A stretch of DNA of 64,000 nt from RBG-16-66-20 sp036560705 (GTDB taxonomy: Bacteria; Pseudomonadota; Gammaproteobacteria; Burkholderiales; SG8-39). Shown one piece after another: positions 51,296 to 58,785 of the stretch. The stretch spans positions 19,802-83,801 of the forward strand of contig DATBQR010000092.1 of NCBI GenBank assembly GCA_036560705.1. Reading direction: 5' to 3'. The notes below the pieces were generated by a model that was not told the origin of the DNA, searched no databases, and was given only the letters and a program-made list of their open reading frames with translations. Every line of letters begins with the position of its first letter. Position 1 is the first letter of the stretch. The position numbers and the translations under genes were made by a program.

Positions 51296-52532
51296 CTTCC
51301 GGCCGTTACTGGCGCCGCTGACGATTGTCGTTGCGGCGGGACTGGCCCTCTGGCTCGGTCCCTCGCTGCCGCCTTCGCTCGCGGGATTGAAGGAGTTCGG
51401 CGCCTACTTCGTGCTGTTCGCCGGGGCGGGGGTGAGCGTGTGGTTCAACCGCGGGCGTGCGTTCGTCGCCTCGGTGTCGCTGCTTATCGCCTATACGGGC
51501 TTCCGCTACGGGCTGGGCTTCGGCGCTGACAGCTTCACCTCGCGCGCGGTGTACACGGCGATGGTGGTGCTAGTGCCGCTCAACATCCTGGTCGCGCTGC
51601 TGCTGCCCGAGCGCGGCGTCTCGTACCACGGCGACTACCGCTGGCTGTTCATCGTGGCGGGCGAACTCCTGTTCGTGGCGTGGATCGCGGCGTCCGGGCG
51701 CAGCGCGCTTTCGGGCGCCGTCTGGCAGGCCATGCTCGACCACTGGCTGCTGCGCTCGCCGCCGGCGCCGTTCCTCGGGCGGATCCTCTTCTGCGCCGCC
51801 TTCACCGCGGCGGTCTGGCGCGCCCTGCCGCCGCCGCCGCCCCGGCAGGGCGGGCCGGTGTCGCCGATCGCCGTCGGCCAGGCCGGCGCGCTGGTGGCGT
51901 TCTTCATCGCCTGCGAATGGGCGGCCAACGAGGCCGCCTTCGGCGTGTTCAGCGCGGCCGCGGGCGCGATCCTGCTGGTGGCGATGCTGCAGGAGTCCCA
52001 CCGCCTCGCCTTCAACGACGAACTCACCGGCCTGCCGGGCCGGCGCGCCCTGCAGGAGGCGATGGCGGGCCTCGGGCCGCGCTACGTGCTCGCCATGGGC
52101 GACGTGGACCACTTCAAGTCCTTCAACGACACCCACGGCCACGACATCGGCGACCAGGTGCTGAAGCTGGTCGCCGCGCGCCTCGCCGAGGTCGGCGGCG
52201 GCGGGCGCGCCTTCCGCTATGGCGGCGAGGAATTCACCGTGCTGTTCGACGGCGCCGCGCTGGAAGAGGCGCTGCCGCACCTGGAAGCCATCCGCGCCTC
52301 GATCGAGGCCTACCGCATGGCGGTGCGCGGCGAGGACCGCCCGAAGGAAAAGGAAAAGGGCGAGAAATTGCGTGCCCCGGACAGCGAGCTGCCGGAAAAG
52401 ATGCTGTCGGTGACGATTTCCATCGGCGCGGCCCAGCCCGCGGGAGAAGCCACGCCCGCCCAGGTGCTGAAAGCCGCCGACGAGGCCTTGTATCGGGCCA
52501 AGCGTGGCGGAAGGAACCGCGTCAGCCGATAA
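51282..52532 (+). CDS. membrane-bound diguanylate cyclase (GGDEF)
   Basis: A 416-residue protein: residues ~1-235 hold about six to seven transmembrane helices of no named sensor family, and ~245-416 a GGDEF domain. The active-site motif is RYGGEEF, with metal ligand in MGDVDHFKSFND. The RxxD inhibitory site five residues before GGEEF is absent (GGGG there), so product inhibition through the I-site is not expected. It makes c-di-GMP in response to an unknown membrane signal. A charged Lys/Glu insert (KEKEKGEK) lies within the domain. Start codon GTG. Confidence 0.88.
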   Translation: MRPADFRPLLAPLTIVVAAGLALWLGPSLPPSLAGLKEFGAYFVLFAGAGVSVWFNRGRAFVASVSLLIAYTGFRYGLGFGADSFTSRAVYTAMVVLVPLNILVALLLPERGVSYHGDYRWLFIVAGELLFVAWIAASGRSALSGAVWQAMLDHWLLRSPPAPFLGRILFCAAFTAAVWRALPPPPPRQGGPVSPIAVGQAGALVAFFIACEWAANEAAFGVFSAAAGAILLVAMLQESHRLAFNDELTGLPGRRALQEAMAGLGPRYVLAMGDVDHFKSFNDTHGHDIGDQVLKLVAARLAEVGGGGRAFRYGGEEFTVLFDGAALEEALPHLEAIRASIEAYRMAVRGEDRPKEKEKGEKLRAPDSELPEKMLSVTISIGAAQPAGEATPAQVLKAADEALYRAKRGGRNRVSR

Positions 52533-52566
52533 TTGCCGTGCCCACGGTGAAAAGAGGAGAGGGAAA

Positions 52567-54045
52567 ATGTCAGGCTGGAAAATCCTGCTGCTGGTCCCGG
52601 CGCTGCTTGCCGGCTGCGCGAGCGCGTCCGGGGACCTGTCGCGCATCGACACCATCGTCGTCATTTACGCCGAGAACCGCAGCTTCGATCATCTCTACGG
52701 CCTGTTCCCGGGCGCCGAAGGCATCGCCCAGGCCACCGCGGAGCAGAAGACGCAGCTCGATCACGACGGCAAGCCGCTGCCCTACCTGCCGCCCGTGTAC
52801 GAGGGCGGCAAGCCGAGCACGCGCCTGCAGGCGGTCGCCGGGCTGCCGAACGGCCCGTTCCGCATCGACGCGCCGCCGGTCAGCCGCCGCATGGACGAGG
52901 TGCTGCCCAGCCCCTGGCACCTCTACTACCAGAACATCGAGCAGATCAACGGCGGCAGGAACAACAAGTTCGTCGCCATGAGCAGCGTCGGCAGCTGGGT
53001 GATGGGCTATTTCGACGGCTCGCAGATGAAGGTGTGGAAGTGGGCGCAGGAGTACACGCTCGCCGACCATTTCTTCATGGGCGCTTTCGGCGGTTCCTAC
53101 CTGAACCACCAGTGGCTGGTGTGCGCCTGCACGCCGGCGGACCCGGGCGCGCCCGAGGCCGCCAAGGCGCAGCTCGACGAAAAGGGGAACCTGCGACGCA
53201 TGCCGGATTCGCCCGCGTCGGTCCTGGACGGCCCGGTCAAGGTATTCGACGGCCGCGCCTCGCCCGACAACTACCTCGTCAACACTTCGCAGCCGCCGTA
53301 CCAGCCGAGCGGCATTCCGCCCGCGCCGGCCGGCAGCCGCGACCTCGCCGACGCGACGCGCTTTCCGGCGACGCCGTTCACCAACAAGACCATCGGCGAC
53401 ACGCTCTCGGCGAAAGGCGTCTCCTGGGCCTGGTATTCGGGCGGCTGGAACGCCGCGCTCGCCGACGGCCGCCAGGACCCGCGGGTGAAGCGCTCGGTCA
53501 TCTACACGCGCTCCGCTACGAGCCCCAATTTCCAGCCGCACCACCAGCCGTTCAACTACTACGCGCGCTTCGCGCCCGGCAGCGCCGACCGCGAGCGCCA
53601 CCTGAAGGACGAGACGGAGATGCTGGCGGCGATCGACAAGGGCACGCTGCCGCAGGTGGTGTTCTTCAAGCCTGCGGGCCGCTACACCGAGCACCCGAGC
53701 TACACCGACGTGGTGAGCGGCGACGAGCACATCGCCATGCTGCTCGAGCGGCTGAAGAACAGCCCGCAGTGGCCGAAGATGGCGGTGATCGTCACCTACG
53801 ACGAGAACGGCGGCTTCTGGGACCACGTGCCGCCGCCCTCGGGGCCGGGCTGGGGCGACCGCTGGGGTCCGGGCTCGCGCATCCCGGCGATCGTCGTCTC
53901 GCCGTTCGCGAAGCGCGGCTACGTCGACAAGACGCCCTACGACACGACCTCCATCCTCAAATTCATCACGCGGCGCTTCCACCTCGAGCCGCTGCCCGGC
54001 GTGAGGGAAAAGGAGGGAGACCTGAGCAATGCGTTCGCTTTTTAG
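52567..54045 (+). CDS. exported phosphoesterase (AcpA / phospholipase C family lipoprotein)
   Basis: A 492-residue protein with a lipoprotein signal, SGWKILLLVPALLAGC, lipobox Cys17. The phosphoesterase domain begins IDTIVVIYAENRSFDHLYG with the metal-binding Glu-Asn, and the C-terminal metal site is TYDENGGFWDHVPPP. This is the alkaline-phosphatase-fold family of acid phosphatase AcpA and bacterial phospholipase C. ATG 52567 has AGAGGAGAGGG upstream. The 3' end overlaps the next gene by 17 bases. Substrate uncertain. Confidence 0.85.
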   Translation: MSGWKILLLVPALLAGCASASGDLSRIDTIVVIYAENRSFDHLYGLFPGAEGIAQATAEQKTQLDHDGKPLPYLPPVYEGGKPSTRLQAVAGLPNGPFRIDAPPVSRRMDEVLPSPWHLYYQNIEQINGGRNNKFVAMSSVGSWVMGYFDGSQMKVWKWAQEYTLADHFFMGAFGGSYLNHQWLVCACTPADPGAPEAAKAQLDEKGNLRRMPDSPASVLDGPVKVFDGRASPDNYLVNTSQPPYQPSGIPPAPAGSRDLADATRFPATPFTNKTIGDTLSAKGVSWAWYSGGWNAALADGRQDPRVKRSVIYTRSATSPNFQPHHQPFNYYARFAPGSADRERHLKDETEMLAAIDKGTLPQVVFFKPAGRYTEHPSYTDVVSGDEHIAMLLERLKNSPQWPKMAVIVTYDENGGFWDHVPPPSGPGWGDRWGPGSRIPAIVVSPFAKRGYVDKTPYDTTSILKFITRRFHLEPLPGVREKEGDLSNAFAF

Positions 54046-56032
54046 TTTCCTGCTGGCCTGCGCGGCGCTGGTACCGGCCGCGCAGGCCGAGGTCACTCGC
54101 CTCGAAATCACCTCGACGGCGCCCTTCGCCGGCGGCAAGTCCTTCGGCGCCGTGGGGCCCTACGTGCGCGTCACCGGGCGTTTCTACGGCGAACTCGATC
54201 CGAGCCACCCGGCCAACCGCGCCATCGTCGACCTGAGGAGCGCGCCGCGCAACGCGCGCGGCAAGGTCGAGTACTCGGCCGATTTCGACATCCTGCGCCC
54301 AGCGGATGCCATGAAGGGCAACGGCACGCTCATCTACGACGTCAACAACCGCGGCAACAAGCGCATCATCCACCTGCTCAACGACACGCCGGCGAACAAC
54401 GCGCTGGATACGCCGGAGAGCGCGGGCGACGGCTTCCTCATGCGCCAGGGCTTCAGCATCGCCTGGAGCGGCTGGATTCCCGCCAACCCGCGCAGCTTTC
54501 CCCCCGCGCCCAACGTCCTGCGGCTGGAGGTGCCGAACGCGCCCGGCCTCGAGCAGCCGGTGTGGGATGAATTCCTCTTCAACAACGGCAAACAGCTCGA
54601 GGGGCGGCTCACTTTTCCCGCCGCGAGCCTGGACAAGGCGAAGGCGCAGTTGACGGTGCGCGAACGCAACGACGCCGCGCCGAAGACGATCCCGCGCGGC
54701 GGCTGGGATTTCCGCGACGACGGCGCCATCGTGCTGCTGCCCTCCGGCACGCCGTTCCGCGAGGGCGCCTTGTACCAGTTTTCCTACCGCGCGAAGAACC
54801 CGCCGGTGTCCGGCATCGGCTACGCCGCCACGCGCGACTGGATCGGCTTCCTGCGCTACCAGCAGCGCGACGGCGCCGGCACCGCCAACCCGCTGGGCGA
54901 GGGCGGCCGCCACAAGGTCGGCGTGGCGCTCGCGCACGGCACCTCGCAGAGCGGGCGCTTCCTGCGCGACATGCTCTACAACGGCTTCAACGAGACCGAG
55001 GACCTGCGCATTGTCTTCGACGGCCTCAATCCTCACATCGCCTCGGCGCGCCTGTTCCTCAACTACCGCTTCGCGCAGGCCAACCGCATCTACAGCATCG
55101 GCTACGGCTCGCTCGGCTACCCGGACGCCTCGTTCCCGTTCGCCTACGAGAAGCTGCGCGACCCGAAGAGCCTGCGCGAGGACGGGCTGCTCGAGCGCTG
55201 CCGCAAGGCCGGCAACTGCCCGAAAATCCTGCAGACCGTCTCCTCGACCGAGTACTGGCAGGGCGCGCACTCGCTCAACACCACCGACCCGCTGGACGAG
55301 CAGGACATCGCGCTGCCCGGGAACGTGCGCATCTACCACTTCGCCGGCACCGAGCACGTCATCACGGCGACCATGCCGAAAGGCGTGTGCGCCGCGCCCG
55401 CCAACACCTGGGTCGATCCGCGCCCGGCGATGCGCGCGCTGGTCCTCGCGCTCGACCGCTGGGTGAAGACCGGTGCGCCGCCGCCCGCGAGCGTCTACCC
55501 GCGCATTGCCGACGGCACGCTGGTGCCGGCATCGTCGCTGAAGTGGCCGGCGATCCCGGCGTCCGGGACTTTCACCTTCACGGCGCCGCGTTCGCCCAAT
55601 CCGCTGCCGCAGTTCGATTACGGCGCCCGCTTCGCCGACGGCATCATCGACACCGTGCCGCCCGCGGTGAATGCGTTCCGCTACAAGGTGCTGGTGCCGG
55701 CGATCGACGCCGACGGCAACGAAATCGCCGGCCTGCGCCTGCCCGAGCAGGCGGTGCCGGCGGCGACCACCACCGGCTGGTCGGTGCGGAGCGGCGAGGG
55801 CGGCGCCGCCGGGGAGCTGTGCTACCTCGACGGCATCGCGCTGCCGTTCGCGCGCACCGCCGCCGAACGCGAGGCGGCCAAGGACCCGCGCCTGTCGCTG
55901 GCGGAGCGGTACCAGGATAAAAATACTTATCTTTCCAAAGTCCGCACCGCCGCCCAGGACCTCGTGAAGCGCGGCTTCTACCTCGAAGAAGACGTCGAAA
56001 AGACCGTCGAACGCGCCGCGCGCGCCTGGTAA
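54029..56032 (+). CDS. exported alpha/beta hydrolase domain protein (Abhydrolase_10 type)
   Basis: A 667-residue protein with a cleavable signal peptide (SLFSFLLACAALVPAAQA). It is of the large alpha/beta hydrolase-10 group: TLIYDVNNRGNKRIIHL near residue 110, nucleophile elbow in GTSQSGRFLRDML near 312, and catalytic His in FAGTEHVITA near 446. Members of this family are exported esterases or lactonases with poorly known substrates. It overlaps the phosphoesterase gene and is followed 11 bases later by the DUF2889 gene. Confidence 0.82.
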   Translation: MRSLFSFLLACAALVPAAQAEVTRLEITSTAPFAGGKSFGAVGPYVRVTGRFYGELDPSHPANRAIVDLRSAPRNARGKVEYSADFDILRPADAMKGNGTLIYDVNNRGNKRIIHLLNDTPANNALDTPESAGDGFLMRQGFSIAWSGWIPANPRSFPPAPNVLRLEVPNAPGLEQPVWDEFLFNNGKQLEGRLTFPAASLDKAKAQLTVRERNDAAPKTIPRGGWDFRDDGAIVLLPSGTPFREGALYQFSYRAKNPPVSGIGYAATRDWIGFLRYQQRDGAGTANPLGEGGRHKVGVALAHGTSQSGRFLRDMLYNGFNETEDLRIVFDGLNPHIASARLFLNYRFAQANRIYSIGYGSLGYPDASFPFAYEKLRDPKSLREDGLLERCRKAGNCPKILQTVSSTEYWQGAHSLNTTDPLDEQDIALPGNVRIYHFAGTEHVITATMPKGVCAAPANTWVDPRPAMRALVLALDRWVKTGAPPPASVYPRIADGTLVPASSLKWPAIPASGTFTFTAPRSPNPLPQFDYGARFADGIIDTVPPAVNAFRYKVLVPAIDADGNEIAGLRLPEQAVPAATTTGWSVRSGEGGAAGELCYLDGIALPFARTAAEREAAKDPRLSLAERYQDKNTYLSKVRTAAQDLVKRGFYLEEDVEKTVERAARAW

Positions 56033-56043
56033 AGGAAACCCCG

Positions 56044-56613
56044 ATGAGCCTCTCCGAAGGTTTACCCCGTCCTGTCCCGCGGCGGCACCTGCACACCCGC
56101 ACCATCAAATGCGAGGGCTACGAGCGCGACGACGGCCTCTTCGACATCGAGGCGCAGATCATCGACACCAAGGCCTACGAAGCGGAAGAGCCTTTCCGCG
56201 GCCGCCGGCCCGCCGGCGCGCACGTGCACGACATGCAGCTGCGCCTGACGCTCGACAAGGGCATGACGGTGCGCGCCATCGAGGTGGTCACCAACCACGC
56301 GCCCTACGACGTCTGCCCGAGCGTCGCGCCGGGCTACCAGGCGCTGGTCGGCGCGAAAGTCGGCGGCGGCTGGCGCAAGGCGGTGGCCGAGGCGGTCGGC
56401 CGCACCAAGGGCTGCACGCACATCACCGAGCTGCTGATGCCGGTCGCCACCGTCGCTTTCCAGACGATGGCCAGCTGGAAGCCGGAGCCGGCGGCGTCCG
56501 CCGCGCAGCCGAAGCCCATGTTCATCGACGGCTGCAAGGCCTGGGCCGCCGACGGCCCGGTGGTGCAGAAAATGTTTCCGATGCATTACCGGGCGCCCGG
56601 CGGACGGGGCTGA
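56044..56613 (+). CDS. DUF2889 domain protein
   Basis: A 189-residue cytoplasmic protein of the DUF2889 family. Recognisable parts are IKCEGYERDDGLFDIEAQIIDTK-type segments (visible GYERDDGLFDIEAQI near residue 25), HDMQLRLTLD near 60, and RTKGCTHITELLMPVATVAF near 120. Function unknown; the family occurs in beta- and alphaproteobacteria, often near catabolic genes. It closes the three-gene set with the phosphoesterase and the exported hydrolase. Confidence 0.83.
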   Translation: MSLSEGLPRPVPRRHLHTRTIKCEGYERDDGLFDIEAQIIDTKAYEAEEPFRGRRPAGAHVHDMQLRLTLDKGMTVRAIEVVTNHAPYDVCPSVAPGYQALVGAKVGGGWRKAVAEAVGRTKGCTHITELLMPVATVAFQTMASWKPEPAASAAQPKPMFIDGCKAWAADGPVVQKMFPMHYRAPGGRG

Positions 56614-56615
56614 GC

Positions 56616-56621
56616 TATACT
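56616..56621 (+). promoter_or_regulatory. -10 element of infA
   Basis: TATACT preceded by GC, 29 bases before the infA ATG and just after the DUF2889 stop. No good -35 is visible. It resembles the GCTAnAnT -10 elements before parE, the PBP7-like gene and the winged-helix gene. Confidence 0.4.
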
Positions 56622-56649
56622 GCTGCCCCTCTCGGCAAAGGAATCGTGG

Positions 56650-56919
56650 ATGGCAAAAGAAGAGATGCTCGAAATGGAAGGCGTGGTGCAGGAAGTCCTG
56701 CCCAACACGCAGTTCCGCGTCGAGCTCACCAACGGCGCGAGCGTGCTCGCTTACGCCGGCGGCAAAGTGGTCAGGCACCGCATCCGCATCCTCGCCGGCG
56801 ACCGCGTCAGCCTGGAGATTTCCCCGTACGACCTCACCCGGGGGCGCATCAGCTTCCGGCACAAGGACGAGCGGCCGATGGCAGCGCCGGTGCGCCGCCC
56901 GCAGTACAAGAAACGCTGA
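56650..56919 (+). CDS. infA: translation initiation factor IF-1
   Basis: An 89-residue OB-fold protein: MAKEEMLEMEGVVQEVLPN, then FRVELTNGASVLAYAGGKV, HRIRILAGDRVSLEISPYDL and RGRISFRHKDERP. It binds the ribosomal A site at initiation. It is longer than the 72-residue E. coli IF-1 by a C-terminal tail, as in the second IF-1 copies of Burkholderiales; another infA probably lies in the ribosomal protein cluster elsewhere. A REP-like hairpin follows. Confidence 0.92.
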   Translation: MAKEEMLEMEGVVQEVLPNTQFRVELTNGASVLAYAGGKVVRHRIRILAGDRVSLEISPYDLTRGRISFRHKDERPMAAPVRRPQYKKR

Positions 56920-56930
56920 CGCGCGACGCG

Positions 56931-56956
56931 CGTCATCCCCGCGCAGGCGGGGATCC
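56931..56956. repeat. dispersed palindromic repeat, copy 2
   Basis: CGTC followed by the stem ATCCCCGC / GCGGGGAT with a GCAG loop, then CC, in the gap between the convergent infA and exported-protein genes. Same consensus as the copy at 48510, in opposite orientation. It could also act as a bidirectional terminator. Confidence 0.72.
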
Positions 56957-56962
56957 ACATCT

Positions 56963-57550
56963 TTACTTGCAGCGCTCGACGTCTTCCGCCGTCATCACCG
57001 GCTTGTAGACGCACTCCGGTTTTGCCTCGCCCAGCTTGCGCACCTGCGAGGTGGAGCCCACCGGCTGCGCTCCTGTCGTCGAGGCGGCGCCCTTGCCGGC
57101 CGCCGGACCGGCGGGTTTTTGCGCCGCGAGGACGGGCGGCTTGTCGTAGCCCCAGCTCGCCTCGTCCACTTTCCATTCGCCGTTTTCCATCAGCATTTTC
57201 ACCGTGCCGTACACGGTGTCCATGTCGTGGCGCCCGCCTTCGAAGGGCCCGCTGACGATGAGCGTCGCCCGGCCGGCCCTGGCGTTCACCGCCTTGTTCT
57301 CCAGCTTGAAGGCGCGCGGCGCCATGAACTGCACCAGCTTGAGCGTCGCCTCCCGGGTCGCCGCGGAGGCGCCCTGCATTTCGGCGCGCCGCTTGGCGAG
57401 GCCGTACTTGAGCATTTCGTCGACGTCGCCGGCCATCGCCGCGCGGTGGAACCTGGCGTAGACGGCCTCGGGTTCCTCCGCCGCCGGCGCGGCGCGCGGG
57501 AGGACTGCGAGAACTGCGGCGAGAACGGCAAGAATCGCGGTGGTCTTCAT
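56963..57550 (-). CDS. exported hypothetical protein
   Basis: A 195-residue protein with a clear signal peptide (MKTTAILAVLAAVLAVLPRA, cleavage after PAA). The mature part has a DUF4878/NTF2-like look (AVYARFHRAAMAGDVDEMLKY, then GEWKVDEASWGYDKPP) and a Pro/Ala/Gly-rich linker before a C-terminal segment with two Cys (ECVYKPVMTAEDVERCK) that might form a disulfide. Function unknown; periplasmic location is predicted. It is divergent from the glutaredoxin-like gene with 46 bp between. Confidence 0.7.
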   Translation of the reverse strand: MKTTAILAVLAAVLAVLPRAAPAAEEPEAVYARFHRAAMAGDVDEMLKYGLAKRRAEMQGASAATREATLKLVQFMAPRAFKLENKAVNARAGRATLIVSGPFEGGRHDMDTVYGTVKMLMENGEWKVDEASWGYDKPPVLAAQKPAGPAAGKGAASTTGAQPVGSTSQVRKLGEAKPECVYKPVMTAEDVERCK

Positions 57551-57596
57551 GCGGTGGATCTCCTTCCTCTATAGTATGCCCGACTTGGAGAAAAAA

Positions 57597-57953
57597 ATGC
57601 CCCGCAGCGTCCTCGAAGAAGCCCGCATCCACCCGGCAATCCGTGAAAAAGTTGCCGCTCTCAACGCCGGCATCGTCCGCGAAGTGCAGGACGCGGTCGC
57701 CGCCAACGTCATCGTCGTCGTCGGCATGCGGCAGAACCCCAACCCGAAGCGCGCGCGCAGGCTGCTCGACATGCACCACATCCCCTACAAGTACCTCGAA
57801 TACGGCAGCTACTTCTCGGGCTGGCGCCGCCGCCTCGCGCTGAAGATGTGGACCGGCTGGCCCACCTTCCCGATGGTCTTCCTCAAGGGCGTCCTCATCG
57901 GCGGCGCGTCGGACCTGGCGCGCCTGCACGCCAGCGGCGAACTGAAAAAATAA
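57597..57953 (+). CDS. glutaredoxin-like protein lacking the active-site cysteine
   Basis: A 118-residue protein with a glutaredoxin C-terminal half: WTGWPTFPMVFLKGVLIGGASDL near residue 84 matches the glutathione-binding TWPTFP and GG-D segments of monothiol glutaredoxins. Where the CPYC/CGFS motif should be it reads VVVGMRQNPNPKR, and the whole chain has no Cys, so no thiol chemistry is possible. ATG 57597 is favoured by GGAG 7 bases upstream; ATG 57576 is possible. A scaffold or glutathione-sensing role is conceivable but unproven. Confidence 0.75.
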   Translation: MPRSVLEEARIHPAIREKVAALNAGIVREVQDAVAANVIVVVGMRQNPNPKRARRLLDMHHIPYKYLEYGSYFSGWRRRLALKMWTGWPTFPMVFLKGVLIGGASDLARLHASGELKK

Positions 57954-57972
57954 ATCGGGGTCAGAGCCCGAT
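57954..57972. repeat. small palindrome between convergent genes
   Basis: Arms ATCGGG and CCCGAT around a GTCAGAG loop, directly after the glutaredoxin-like stop and running into the stop of the YiiX-like gene. Such ATCGGGGTCAGAGCCCGAT sequences recur in intergenic DNA of related genomes as far as I recall; here only one copy is seen. A terminator role is possible. Confidence 0.45.
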
Positions 57973-58739
57973 TACCCGTCCTGCTTTTCCGCCCAGTGCA
58001 GCTTGCGGTAGTCGAAGCCGTGCGCGATGGTCGGCTTGACGATGTCGAAGTAGGGCGAGATGTCGAAGTCGCGCGGCACGTACAGGCTGTGGTGGCGGAT
58101 GCGCAGGATCTCCTCCTGCGCGAGGTCGGCATGTTCGCCCGCTTTCGGCGGCACGTAGTCCGGCAGGATCGGGTAGCGCACCGAGCCGAAGGCCTCGGCG
58201 ATCAGCGTCGAGCAGATGGCGCGCGTCGGGTCGCCGCTGCCCAGCGCGATCATGCGGCGCCGGAAGCGCGCCGGCACCGGCGGCGTCGGGAAGAGAAATC
58301 TCGCCAGGTCGAACACGTTCTTCATGTCGTAGGCCTCGCCGATGCGCGTCACGGCGAAATCGACCACCTTTTTCAGGTCGTCGCCCGCCAGGCCCACCGG
58401 GCGGCAGATGCGCGTGTGCAGGCCGTCGAAGTGGCTGAGCGGCACGCCGCGCACCCCCGCGCGCATGTCCGCCTCGATCAGCACCTTCGGCTCTTCTCCG
58501 GGCGGCGGCGCGCCCAGCGCATTACCCACGTAGAGCGCCGAGTGCGACCAGGTGGATTGCGTCAGGTACTTGATGGCGACGCTGACGCGCGTGTTGCCCT
58601 CGATCAGCAGCACGTCGCCGGGCAGGAGCGCGCCGGCGAGCTTCTCCGGCGGCGAAGTCGCCAGGTGCGTGCCCTCGGGCCGCACCTCCGACAGGTATTT
58701 TGCGAGCCTGCCGCCGAGCCAGGCCAACAGCCAGTCCAT
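57972..58739 (-). CDS. YiiX/YebB-like papain-fold hydrolase (permuted NlpC/P60)
   Basis: A 255-residue protein of the circularly permuted NlpC/P60 class. The His is in TQSTWSHSALYVG near residue 66 and the Cys in RAICSTLIAEAF near 182, the order opposite to classical NlpC/P60. A LPGDVLLIEGNTRVSVAIKYLT segment precedes. Such proteins act on lipid or peptide amide/ester bonds. No signal peptide is evident. It is in the minus direction downstream of the helicase gene. Confidence 0.82.
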   Translation of the reverse strand: MDWLLAWLGGRLAKYLSEVRPEGTHLATSPPEKLAGALLPGDVLLIEGNTRVSVAIKYLTQSTWSHSALYVGNALGAPPPGEEPKVLIEADMRAGVRGVPLSHFDGLHTRICRPVGLAGDDLKKVVDFAVTRIGEAYDMKNVFDLARFLFPTPPVPARFRRRMIALGSGDPTRAICSTLIAEAFGSVRYPILPDYVPPKAGEHADLAQEEILRIRHHSLYVPRDFDISPYFDIVKPTIAHGFDYRKLHWAEKQDG

Positions 58740-58785
58740 CGCAACCAGTCTCCCGCTGAAGGGTGCGCCGCGATGATAGCCGCGA

